Below are positions 16,430 through 23,320 of a stretch of 33,455 nt of DNA, piece after piece. Each line of letters begins with the position of its first letter. Position 1 is the first letter of the stretch. The position numbers and the translations under genes are program-made. Under the pieces are notes generated by a model. The model ran no database searches, was not told the origin of the DNA, and was given only the letters and a program-made list of their open reading frames with translations. Origin of the DNA: Alphaproteobacteria bacterium (GTDB taxonomy: Bacteria > Pseudomonadota > Alphaproteobacteria > UBA9655); the NCBI GenBank assembly GCA_027459605.1, contig DAIDHR010000024.1:1-33455 (forward strand). Direction: 5' to 3'.

Positions 16430-17856
16430 TAATCTCGAGGGGCTTTAATGCGTGCAATACGGAGGATATTGGTAGACCCACAAACCCGGAAGGGAACTCC
16501 AGCAGTTACCACAATTCGATCATTCAGTTGAGCAAGCCCTTCTTTTTCTGCAAGAAGACAGGCATCATTGACAGCTTCTGAGAATGTACTGATTTCTCTA
16601 CTTTTTATTGAATGAACTCCCCATACCAGCGTTAACTTACGGGCTATTTTTAATTCAGGAGTAATAGCAAGAATGGGGGCCTCTGGCCGCTCTCGTGCTG
16701 CTCTTAAGGTTGTACCCCCTGTACTTGTAAATGTAACAATAGCAGCGGCGTGAAGCGTATGAGCCACTTGACGAGCAGCAGCTGTAATGGCATCAGAAGT
16801 CGTTGGTTCAGGTTGGGAAAGGCCTGTATCTTGCATCTTCCGATAAAAGGGGTCGGCTTCAACACGAGAAATGATACGGTCCATAATTGTAACTGATTCC
16901 ACAGGATACTCTCCAGAAGCTGATTCAGCTGATAGCATTACCGCATCTGCTCCATCATAAATAGCTGTTGCCACATCGGAGGCTTCTGCGCGTGTTGGTG
17001 ATGGAGATTTGACCATTGAATCAAGCATTTGTGTTGCCACAACAACAGGTTTTCCTGCCTTTCTGCAAGCCCTCAAAATAAGTTTTTGAATACTTGGAAC
17101 TTCTTCTGGAGCCATCTCAACGCCCAAATCTCCTCGAGCAACCATAACTGCGTCCGAAAGGCGAACGATTTCCTCTAAATGATCAATGGCAAGTGGCTTT
17201 TCAAGTTTCGAAATTATGCTAGCGCGATCTCCTATGAGCTCTCGAGCTTCAAGAACATCTTCCGGACATTGAACAAAAGAAAGAGCAACCCAATCAACCC
17301 CCAACTCAAGGCCAAAGGCTAGGTCTTCTCGATCTTTTGGCATCATTGGAGAAATAGGCAAGGCTACCGTTGGAATATTGAACCCTTTTCGATCGGAAAG
17401 AGGGCCTGAGGTTATGACACGTGTTTCGATCCGCCCGTGCGTTGCTTTTATAACGTGCAGACGAATTCTCCCATCGTCTAACAGTAAATCAGCGCCTTTC
17501 TTAAGGGCCTTAAAAATTTCCGGATGAGGAAGAAACACGCGGGTTTCATCTCCTGGGGCTGGATCATCATCCAAAACAAACATTTGTCCTTCTTTTAGCG
17601 AAACGTTTTCTTTTTGAAAGGTTCCAATTCTTAACTTTGGCCCTTGAAGATCCATCAAAACACCAATGGGCCTGTTATTCTTTTTTTCAATATCTCTGAT
17701 AATATTATAGCGCTCTCTATGATCAGCATGAATTCCGTGAGAAAAGTTCAAGCGAAAAACATCAACCCCCGCTAAGAATAGTTTTTCAATTATGTCTGCA
17801 GATGAACTGGCAGGTCCTAAAGTTGCAATGATCTTTGCGCATCGATGGCGGCGCAT
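16429..17856 (-). CDS. pyk: Pyruvate kinase
   Basis: 475 residues, typical length. CAKIIATLGPASSS at 6-19, DVFRLNFSHG near 32-41, VLMDLQGPKLRIG, VDWVALSFVQ, ISKLEKP, VMVARGDLGVE (metal/PEP site) and KPVVVATQMLDSM with SPTRAEASDVATA are all present. It converts phosphoenolpyruvate and ADP to pyruvate and ATP. AAGGAG lies seven bases before the ATG. It heads a leftward block (ABC1 kinase, MCE protein, auxiliary lipoprotein). The other carbon-metabolism genes in the window, tkt and gap, are in a separate block. Confidence 0.96.
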   Translation of the reverse strand: MRRHRCAKIIATLGPASSSADIIEKLFLAGVDVFRLNFSHGIHADHRERYNIIRDIEKKNNRPIGVLMDLQGPKLRIGTFQKENVSLKEGQMFVLDDDPAPGDETRVFLPHPEIFKALKKGADLLLDDGRIRLHVIKATHGRIETRVITSGPLSDRKGFNIPTVALPISPMMPKDREDLAFGLELGVDWVALSFVQCPEDVLEARELIGDRASIISKLEKPLAIDHLEEIVRLSDAVMVARGDLGVEMAPEEVPSIQKLILRACRKAGKPVVVATQMLDSMVKSPSPTRAEASDVATAIYDGADAVMLSAESASGEYPVESVTIMDRIISRVEADPFYRKMQDTGLSQPEPTTSDAITAAARQVAHTLHAAAIVTFTSTGGTTLRAARERPEAPILAITPELKIARKLTLVWGVHSIKSREISTFSEAVNDACLLAEKEGLAQLNDRIVVTAGVPFRVCGSTNILRIARIKAPRD

Positions 17857-18094
17857 AGAATAACTCCTTTTTAATTAAGTGATTATCCTTTCTTTTCTTC
17901 GATCCGTAAATCCCTAATTGCCAGGAGAATAGAGTCGATTTATAAAAGAACCTAAGAATCTCAAAAACCCTCAATGTCATACTGGATTTGTACCAGCATC
18001 TCCTGAATACGATTGATGAAGACTCTCATAGAAGGATGTCTTTATGTGTTTGGTCAGAGATTCTCACATTGTTAAATAAGTGAAGGAGGATATT
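17857..18094. promoter_or_regulatory. Divergent pyk/gapR intergenic region with partial dispersed repeat
   Basis: 238 bases that must hold both promoters. A segment near 17977-18004 (gtcatactggatttgtacca) with a CTGG/CCAG stem resembles the common GTCATACTGGA-CCAGTATC dispersed repeats of alphaproteobacteria. No small gene is supported. Confidence 0.35.
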
Positions 18095-18376
18095 ATGAGC
18101 AGCTATGGTGGTATTTCGTCAGCTCAACTGAAATCGTTTATTGAACGAATTGAGCGACTGGAAGAAGAAAAATCTGAAATTGGAGAGCAAATTCGCGAAG
18201 TTTTTGCAGAAGCTAAAGGAACAGGGTTTGATGTTAAGATCATTCGCCAAGTTCTTAAAATTCGGAAAATGGAAACTCAAGAACGCCTAGAACAAGAAGA
18301 ACTTTTGGATCTTTATTTAGCGGCTCTTGGAATGGCCCCTTCTTCTTCAAGTGAGGGAGCTCAGGCAGCCGCTTAA
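18095..18376 (+). CDS. gapR: GapR (DUF2312) nucleoid-associated protein
   Basis: 93 residues from ATG 18095, with AAGGAGGA at 18083-18090; a GTG at 18080 is upstream but overlaps that ribosome binding site. The sequence SAQLKSFIERIERLEEEKSE, EVFAEAKGTGFDVKIIRQVL and ERLEQEELLDLYLAALGM is the alphaproteobacterial GapR pattern. Characterised GapR is a coiled-coil DNA clamp that binds overtwisted AT-rich DNA ahead of polymerases and stimulates topoisomerases. A strong hairpin follows the stop. Confidence 0.93.
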   Translation: MSSYGGISSAQLKSFIERIERLEEEKSEIGEQIREVFAEAKGTGFDVKIIRQVLKIRKMETQERLEQEELLDLYLAALGMAPSSSSEGAQAAA

Positions 18377-18383
18377 ATTTTGA

Positions 18384-18416
18384 GCTGTCGTAGATTAGAA
18401 GATAATCTATGACAGC
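18384..18416 (+). terminator. Long hairpin after gapR
   Basis: GCTGTC-g-TAGATTA (18384-18397) pairs with TAATCTA-t-GACAGC (18403-18416): a fourteen-base-pair stem including one G-T pair, five-base loop. There is no T-tract directly after it (CCCCTAAAATTC), so it may be an RNA-stabilising 3' hairpin rather than a classical terminator. Confidence 0.6.
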
Positions 18417-18541
18417 CCCCTAAAATTCTTGTAATATTCTTTATGCTTCAGTTTTGAGAGGTGTTCTCTTTCCTCAATACCTACTTTTATAGCGGGATTA
18501 ATTCAGTGTGTCGCGTTGATTTATTTTTTACATGTAAGCTA

Positions 18542-18571
18542 TTGAAATTTACATAACTTGATCTATATTAT
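18542..18571 (+). promoter_or_regulatory. Putative promoter of the NADAR gene
   Basis: TTGAAA (18542-18547) and TATTAT (18566-18571) with an 18-base spacer, 33 bases before ATG 18605. The block after the -10 (TATTATAAGTATCAT) resembles TATATTAATAAGGTATCAT upstream of the CheD-like gene at 23321. In AT-rich DNA this may be chance. Confidence 0.4.
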
Positions 18572-18604
18572 AAGTATCATTAACTCTCTAATTATGGTGA
18601 TATT

Positions 18605-19933
18605 ATGTTAAGAATGTCTATTCGAAGCTTTGCTCTTGTGAGCGCGAGCTTTCTCTGTGTCCAATCTTCTTGGGCGGTTTTGCTAAAAGATTTAGAAGAC
18701 GGCCAGAAAAAAATACACGTATTAATAAAAAATAAAAACTTGGCTGAAATAAAAAGTCAGGTAAAAAACCATGGCCTTCTCGAGAAAGATTCAGGTATTG
18801 AATTCCTCATTCAAAGTACAGAACAAAATTCTTCTCCAGCAAGCTGGCAAACACTTGAAAAAGAGCTCTTTTCTTCTTACGAAATGGCTAAGCTTTCATT
18901 TAAAAAGCCCACTCTTTTTCCCACCAAACCTGCCTCCCCGGAATCCATTGCTGAAGAAGAAAAAGAAATTAAACGTCGAATCGATGCTCAGGAAGAGTCA
19001 TATTCAACTACTTCTGTCACTTCTCAAAAACCAACTCCATCTGAAAAGACACTAAACCCTAAAACGGTCACTCCTCTTAAAAAACAACCCCCTAAACAAC
19101 AAACTACCCCTCAAAAGGTACTTGCCCCAGATCAAATTAAAAAGGAGACTCCTGCTCAAAAAGTAGAGGCAATTCCTGCTGTTACTAAGGAAGCTATAAC
19201 CGCCCATAGACAGAAGTTTGCTAAATGGAACATGACAAGTTTGCCTTTTACAGTAAGCTCTCAATTAATTTTTCTAACGAACCTTCCTGGGGCAATCACT
19301 CACTTCGGCACAACATATCGTTTTGATGTATATGACCCACAGAAAGATAATGAGTACCGTTTCTTATCGAATTATCATAAGTCAGGCCAACCAGCCATTC
19401 ATCCAAAAGATCCTATCCTTACTTATACTATTAACTTTAATGGGGTAGATTTCGAATCTGTTGAAAACGTTTACCAAGCCGCTAAAATGATATTAGGTAA
19501 GGAAAATTTTGATCTCAAAGCATTCGCTAAACTTACTCCTGATCAAGCACGAGCTCAAGCGCAAAACGTAAAATTGCAAGGATCTGATTTCAAGATTTTG
19601 GATGCTATTATGTATGCTGCGGTCAGACAGAAGTTTATTAACAACCCAGACATGGCTAAGACCTTGCTGGCAACTGGCAATGCTCCACTTTACGAAGGAA
19701 ATAATCGTGGAAGTAAAGCCAAATCAGATACCCGTTGGGGTGGTTATTTAGATTTTGCAGCGCAAACTTTTGAGGGTGAAAATAAGCTTGGAAAAATTTT
19801 AGAACATGTTCGCTCTGAAATTCAAGAGCGCTTAAAAGATCAAGTTTACGACTCCTTCTTAAAAACTTCTAAAGGAAGAGAAGCCTTCGTACCTAATTTA
19901 ATCCTCACGAATGGGGTAATTTCTTTTCAATAG
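18605..19933 (+). CDS. Exported NADAR-domain protein (putative ADP-ribose glycosidase)
   Basis: 442 residues in three parts. A Sec signal peptide covers about 1-24 (cut near SWA-VLL). A helical then Pro/Lys/Thr-rich linker runs to about 200. A NADAR (YbiA-like) domain spans about 250-412, with YRFLSNYHKSG, FNGVDFESVENVYQAAKM (family ssEhayQaxK, Glu287 kept), ARAQAQ, AAVRQKFINNPDMAKTLLATG and DTRWGGYLD (the conserved WG). Characterised NADAR proteins remove ADP-ribose from guanine or act on riboflavin intermediates and are normally cytoplasmic. A signal peptide and long linker are unusual and suggest export. A function on host ADP-ribosylated molecules is inference. It is flanked by a possible promoter and a shared terminator. 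Confidence 0.85.
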   Translation: MLRMSIRSFALVSASFLCVQSSWAVLLKDLEDGQKKIHVLIKNKNLAEIKSQVKNHGLLEKDSGIEFLIQSTEQNSSPASWQTLEKELFSSYEMAKLSFKKPTLFPTKPASPESIAEEEKEIKRRIDAQEESYSTTSVTSQKPTPSEKTLNPKTVTPLKKQPPKQQTTPQKVLAPDQIKKETPAQKVEAIPAVTKEAITAHRQKFAKWNMTSLPFTVSSQLIFLTNLPGAITHFGTTYRFDVYDPQKDNEYRFLSNYHKSGQPAIHPKDPILTYTINFNGVDFESVENVYQAAKMILGKENFDLKAFAKLTPDQARAQAQNVKLQGSDFKILDAIMYAAVRQKFINNPDMAKTLLATGNAPLYEGNNRGSKAKSDTRWGGYLDFAAQTFEGENKLGKILEHVRSEIQERLKDQVYDSFLKTSKGREAFVPNLILTNGVISFQ

Positions 19934-19991
19934 TAACTTTTCAAGAAAAGGGGATCCCTCCTGTTTTCTTGAAGACCTATGCAAATAGTAA

Positions 19992-20021
19992 ATGAGAGTA
20001 TGGTAACCACCATACTCTCAT
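19992..20021. terminator. Bidirectional terminator, perfect 13-base stem
   Basis: ATGAGAGTATGGT (19992-20004), loop AACC, ACCATACTCTCAT (20009-20021). It is followed on the plus strand by a T-rich run ending in TTTTTT at about 20035. It lies between the convergent NADAR and Cys-rich genes. Another ten-base inverted repeat, TTCAAGAAAA/TTTTCTTGAA (19940-19973), sits just before it. Confidence 0.75.
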
Positions 20022-20041
20022 GTTCTTTATAATCTTTTTTA

Positions 20042-20350
20042 TCACTCGACCTTCTTTTTACCCGAAGGTTTTTTCTTGGACTGTAATTGGCTGGAGTATG
20101 AACGACATGCACTTGAATCTTGGGGTGGAGCAGAATCCCATCCACATAAAACCTTATTAGTCTGGCAATAATAACAACCCAAATCAGAATCCCAACACCA
20201 TTTGCAAGTATGATCTGCACTGCATGACTCCTTAGTTGTCCAAGCACTCCAACATGAACTCTCACATGGGCTAATACTTATTTGGTTAGCAACCATTATC
20301 ATTGTAAATAATTTTAATATATTGATTTTTTGAAGAAAAATTTTTTTCAT
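20042..20350 (-). CDS. Cys-rich small secreted protein
   Basis: 102 residues behind an excellent GAAGGAGG ribosome binding site eight bases before the ATG. An N-terminal signal (to about residue 25) is followed by nine cysteines in about 54 residues (29, 33, 43, 49, 52, 59, 62, 69, 82). The tail is a Lys/Ser-rich basic stretch ending KKKPSGKKKVE. The C-x3-C ... C-x5-C-x2-C-W pattern, with aromatic residues beside cysteines (CKWCW, GCYYC), is reminiscent of eukaryotic PSI/EGF-like disulfide modules, but I cannot assign a family. Disulfide formation implies periplasmic or extracellular location. It lies convergent to the secreted NADAR gene. Confidence 0.75.
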   Translation of the reverse strand: MKKIFLQKINILKLFTMIMVANQISISPCESSCWSAWTTKESCSADHTCKWCWDSDLGCYYCQTNKVLCGWDSAPPQDSSACRSYSSQLQSKKKPSGKKKVE

Positions 20351-20532
20351 AGGAAGCCTCCTTCAACCAGTTAATTTTGTGTTCATCATGGCTCATTACC
20401 CCTATCTCATGCTATTTTAAGAGTCCTAAGGGTTTTAAATATATAAGATTAAATAAGTTAAAAGTTCACTAAAAACTATTTTGAGAAGTTTCATATGGAA
20501 TCTTTTTTCGCGAAGATCTGCTCAGCCTAACT

Positions 20533-21102
20533 TTAGATGCCCTTTTTTGAATTTATCAAGTCGACGAGCCCCTCTTCCGTCAAAATATAGTTCAACGCAA
20601 AATCATGCGGTTGGTGAGGAATTTTATCAATCTCTTGACCCTTAAAACCAATGCCTATGGTCATAACTTTATGCTGATGCAGGAATTTATCATAATGGCC
20701 TTGCCCATATCCAAGGCGGTGGCCTGCTTTGTCAAAAGCAAGAAGGGGTACAAGCAACACATCTGGAATAACAAGGGGGGAAGAAGGATCAGGTTCAAAA
20801 ATTTTAAATTTACCTTCCACCAATGAGGAGGAGGGTTTCCATAATCGAAAGAAAATGCCTTCTGATGTAATGCAAGGAAGTGCACAGTTAAATTTTTTTG
20901 CGATTAAGGTCTTTAAAAGGGGCCGGATATCAAGCTCACTTCCCATGGGCCAGTATCCTCCAATAACTGTTTTTGGAGGGAAGTTAAAGAAATCAAAAAA
21001 GAGTTTAGAAATTGTCTCCCCGGCGTCCGGATGATTTTGAGATAGCAAGGCTCGCTTCTCCTTCATCACAAGGCGCAACATTTTCTTTTGAGAAGCAGGC
21101 AT
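20533..21102 (-). CDS. 5-formyltetrahydrofolate cyclo-ligase
   Basis: 189 residues. YWPMGSELDIRPLL near 49-62, the ATP-binding VLLVPLLAFDKAGHRLGYGQGHYDKFL near 115-141 and IGIGFKGQEID near 149-159 are the signatures of the MTHFS family (YgfA/Fau), which converts 5-formyl-THF to 5,10-methenyl-THF. The first ATG is used. A 6S RNA gene lies directly upstream on the same strand, the well-known ssrS-ygfA linkage. Confidence 0.94.
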   Translation of the reverse strand: MPASQKKMLRLVMKEKRALLSQNHPDAGETISKLFFDFFNFPPKTVIGGYWPMGSELDIRPLLKTLIAKKFNCALPCITSEGIFFRLWKPSSSLVEGKFKIFEPDPSSPLVIPDVLLVPLLAFDKAGHRLGYGQGHYDKFLHQHKVMTIGIGFKGQEIDKIPHQPHDFALNYILTEEGLVDLINSKKGI

Positions 21103-21194
21103 TCAGCCCCTTTATTTTAATATTCGTTATGGGGTTACTTGCCCCCCATTATGATATTTTTTGGCCTTTAGTCCTATAATAAATGAACTAGAGG

Positions 21195-21357
21195 AAAGAG
21201 GGTGCCGCAAAGATCGTCAGCGTTTATTATCCTCGTGTGGCCCGCGTATGCAGGTGGGCGCCATATGTCAAAATCCACGGATAAAGACAGGAATAGCTCC
21301 CAAAAGGATCTTATCGGCCCCAGGGAAATGTTTGCTTAACGAATCCCACAGCAACCC
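21195..21357 (-). ncRNA. ssrS: 6S RNA, RNA polymerase regulator
   Basis: About 163 bases directly upstream of the 5-formyl-THF cyclo-ligase gene, the classical position of 6S RNA. The 5' part (minus strand) reads GGGTTGC ... AACATTTCCCTGGGGCCGAT. It shares the CCCTG-G-GCCGAT block with E. coli 6S RNA (CCCTGAGCCGAT). The 3' part ends GCGGCACCC, and GCACCC pairs with GGGTTGC through one bulged T to close the terminal helix. The interior can form the long interrupted hairpin with a central bubble (not fully drawn here). 6S RNA mimics an open promoter and traps housekeeping RNA polymerase. The ends are estimates from the promoter and closing stem. Confidence 0.75.
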
Positions 21358-21362
21358 TTGTT

Positions 21363-21391
21363 TATCTAAGCACAAATGATGAAAATATCAA
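21363..21391 (-). promoter_or_regulatory. Promoter of 6S RNA
   Basis: On the minus strand TTGATA (21391-21386), a 17-base spacer, then TAGATA (21368-21363), a strong sigma-70-type promoter. It places the start at the GGG near 21357, exactly where the closing helix of 6S RNA begins. Confidence 0.7.
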
Positions 21392-21398
21392 CAGGGTT

Positions 21399-22502
21399 CT
21401 ATGTAAATTTTTCTAGAATCTCACCAATCGGTAAGCTCTCATCAAAAGTTTGGCGAATCATGGGGGTGCCTAAAAGATAATCAATAAAATATGTCCCCTT
21501 TTTATGCTCCATTTCAGTCCATTTAAATGAAGCATAATTTTGTTTTAAGAAAAACAATAGCTTTAGGCCAAGGGAAAACGCATCCAACCTTAAGAAATCT
21601 GTCACAAGGAGGTGGGCTCCGTGGCATTCTTGTCCCTTCAGCTTCCCGGACTGGGGCGTAAAGATTACGGGTCGGGCTCGAATACCTGAGCTGTTATTTA
21701 AGAAATCGACGAGAGCTTGGTTATCCAAGTCAGGAGCCCCTATACATGTAAAAGGCAAGCTCGTCCCCCGTCCCTCGGATACATTAGTTCCCTCAAGAAG
21801 CACAAGACCTGGGTAAAGAAGAATAGACTCCCATGTGGGCAAATTTGGGGAGGGGGGAACCCATGGATAAGCAAAAGGACGACAAATACGCTCACCTGAA
21901 AGAACTTTAAGAGATAGGGGGCCATTTTGAAGGGATTGATTATACGTCAATAAAAGCTCTCCCAAAGTCTGACCATGTTGAAAGGGAATATCAAGAAAGG
22001 CTAGGAAAGATCGATATTCAGGATCAAGCATGGGTCCTCGCTGGTGAATCCCTAAAGGATTAGGTCTATCGCATATGATGACTTCCTTCCGATCTTTTGA
22101 CATTTTTTCCAATAGCTTGGCACAGGTCGCGGGATAGGTATAACAGCGAACCCCCACATCTTGAAGGTCAATTAAAAGAACATCAATATCTCCCAAAACA
22201 TCCTCAAGTTGTCTTTTATCCCCCCCATATAAACTATAAATGGGAAGACCTAAGACAGAGCACCTTCCATCCTTAATTTTTTCCCCTTCAGCGATCGATG
22301 CGCTCCACCCATGTTCAGGAGTGAGAATGCACCTAAGCGCCCCCCTCAGCTTTTTCGATAAAGCATCGGCCGTGGGCACGAAGTCTTTTGTAAGGGCACT
22401 TTGGTTGGTTAAAAGGGCGACCTTTTGTTGAGAAAATTTCCGAATCAATTCTTTATTTTCTAAAAGGGTATCTATCCCTGTTTGAGGAAGTTCATTTGCC
22501 AT
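21399..22502 (-). CDS. DUF1343 / NamZ-type exo-beta-N-acetylmuramidase family protein
   Basis: The frame opens at 22640, but the first 46 codons have no family similarity. ATG 22502 gives a 367-residue protein starting MANELPQTGIDTLL, as family members do. The signatures KVALLTNQSALTKDF, CILTPEHGWSASIAEGEKI, LGLPIYSLYG, DIDVLLIDLQDVGVRCYTYPAT and DRPNPLG match DUF1343. The characterised member NamZ removes terminal MurNAc from peptidoglycan fragments. No signal peptide is visible with this start, so a cytoplasmic recycling role is more likely, but the start is not certain. It is divergent from the Lys-rich secreted protein gene. Confidence 0.82.
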   Translation of the reverse strand: MANELPQTGIDTLLENKELIRKFSQQKVALLTNQSALTKDFVPTADALSKKLRGALRCILTPEHGWSASIAEGEKIKDGRCSVLGLPIYSLYGGDKRQLEDVLGDIDVLLIDLQDVGVRCYTYPATCAKLLEKMSKDRKEVIICDRPNPLGIHQRGPMLDPEYRSFLAFLDIPFQHGQTLGELLLTYNQSLQNGPLSLKVLSGERICRPFAYPWVPPSPNLPTWESILLYPGLVLLEGTNVSEGRGTSLPFTCIGAPDLDNQALVDFLNNSSGIRARPVIFTPQSGKLKGQECHGAHLLVTDFLRLDAFSLGLKLLFFLKQNYASFKWTEMEHKKGTYFIDYLLGTPMIRQTFDESLPIGEILEKFT

Positions 22503-22663
22503 AGGTCCACACTGATCTTTCGCTTGTAAAAATAACGTCTTATTTATGAGAGGAAAAGGAAAAATAACAAAGTCATGCCATAGGAGAATAACCCTTGCTC
22601 TGCATATATAGTCAAGTAAATCAATTGTAATTTTGCACATTAATAATTTTTTCTATAAAAAAT

Positions 22664-22720
22664 TTGATTTTTTTAAAAAATATGATAAAATAAAAGTAAT
22701 AATAATACTAATTATTATTA
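22664..22720 (+). promoter_or_regulatory. Promoter and AT-only palindrome upstream of the Lys-rich repeat gene
   Basis: TTGATT (22664-22669) and TAAAAT (22686-22691), spacer 16. Immediately downstream is a perfect ten-base inverted repeat, TAATAATAAT-acta-ATTATTATTA (22697-22720), at the expected transcription start. It could be an operator (Fur-like boxes are AT-rich palindromes) or a 5' stabilising hairpin. Confidence 0.45.
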
Positions 22721-22746
22721 CTATGTTTTAAGAAAGGAAATGTGAA

Positions 22747-23007
22747 ATGGTTAAGAAACTCGCCCTTGGGTTTATGGCAATCGCATTTTTGTCAGCAACA
22801 TCAATGCCTGTTCATGCCTATGATCCTATGGGATCATCATTACTAAAAAATTCAAAGGATATTATCCTTGTGAAAAAGAAGAAGGCAAGTAGTTCCAACT
22901 ATGATCCTAGTGGAGTTATGTTAGTTAAGAAAAAAGCTAAGAAGACAAGTAGTGCCACCTATGATTCTAGTGGGATCATTTTAGTAAAAGCTAAGAAGAA
23001 AAAATAG
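22747..23007 (+). CDS. Secreted Lys-rich protein with three short repeats
   Basis: 86 residues behind AAAGGAAATG. Sec signal peptide to about residue 24 (cut VHA-YDP). The mature part is three copies of a YDxxG-I/V-L-VKKK unit: YDPMG...DIILVKKKK, YDPSGVMLVKKKAKK and YDSSGIILVKAKKKK, each joined by a Ser-rich linker (ASSSN, TSSAT). It is strongly basic and has no cysteine. No family recognised. Such small basic repeat proteins may coat the envelope or bind nucleic acid or polysaccharide, but this is speculation. It has its own promoter and terminator, so it is an independent gene. Confidence 0.75.
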   Translation: MVKKLALGFMAIAFLSATSMPVHAYDPMGSSLLKNSKDIILVKKKKASSSNYDPSGVMLVKKKAKKTSSATYDSSGIILVKAKKKK

Positions 23008-23019
23008 TTTGAAGACTAC

Positions 23020-23050
23020 GAGAGCCCGCTCAAGGGCTCTCTTCATTTTT
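23020..23050 (+). terminator. Terminator of the Lys-rich repeat gene
   Basis: GAGAGCCC (23020-23027), loop GCTCAA, GGGCTCTC (23034-23041), followed by TTCATTTTT. It lies 13 bases after the stop. Confidence 0.88.
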
Positions 23051-23158
23051 GAAGTCCCTCGAATTTCTTTTTACTCTTTTAAAAAGATGCTATTGATAGG
23101 TTTTCATTTAGTTTTGTTGTTTCCTATGATTTGCACAGTTTCACATTTTTTACCTTAA

Positions 23159-23241
23159 CACCTGACAAATTTTGATTATTGTATTGCAACATACACAATT
23201 GTCATGAATGACAATCGGGGAAGGGCTAAAAATGTCAGGTG
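23159..23241. repeat. Nested inverted repeat upstream of the CheD-like gene
   Basis: Outer arms CACCTGACA (23159-23167) and TGTCAGGTG (23233-23241) enclose a perfect inner palindrome ATTGTCAT-ga-ATGACAAT (23198-23215). An 83-base element with two concentric symmetries in the 301-base gap before 23309. It may be a miniature mobile element, a structured RNA or a double operator. Confidence 0.5.
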
Positions 23242-23320
23242 GTGAGATTTTTTACTTGACTTTTATTGATTGTATATATTAATAAGGTATCATATATGGT
23301 TAAGCTAAGTGGTATATTTG

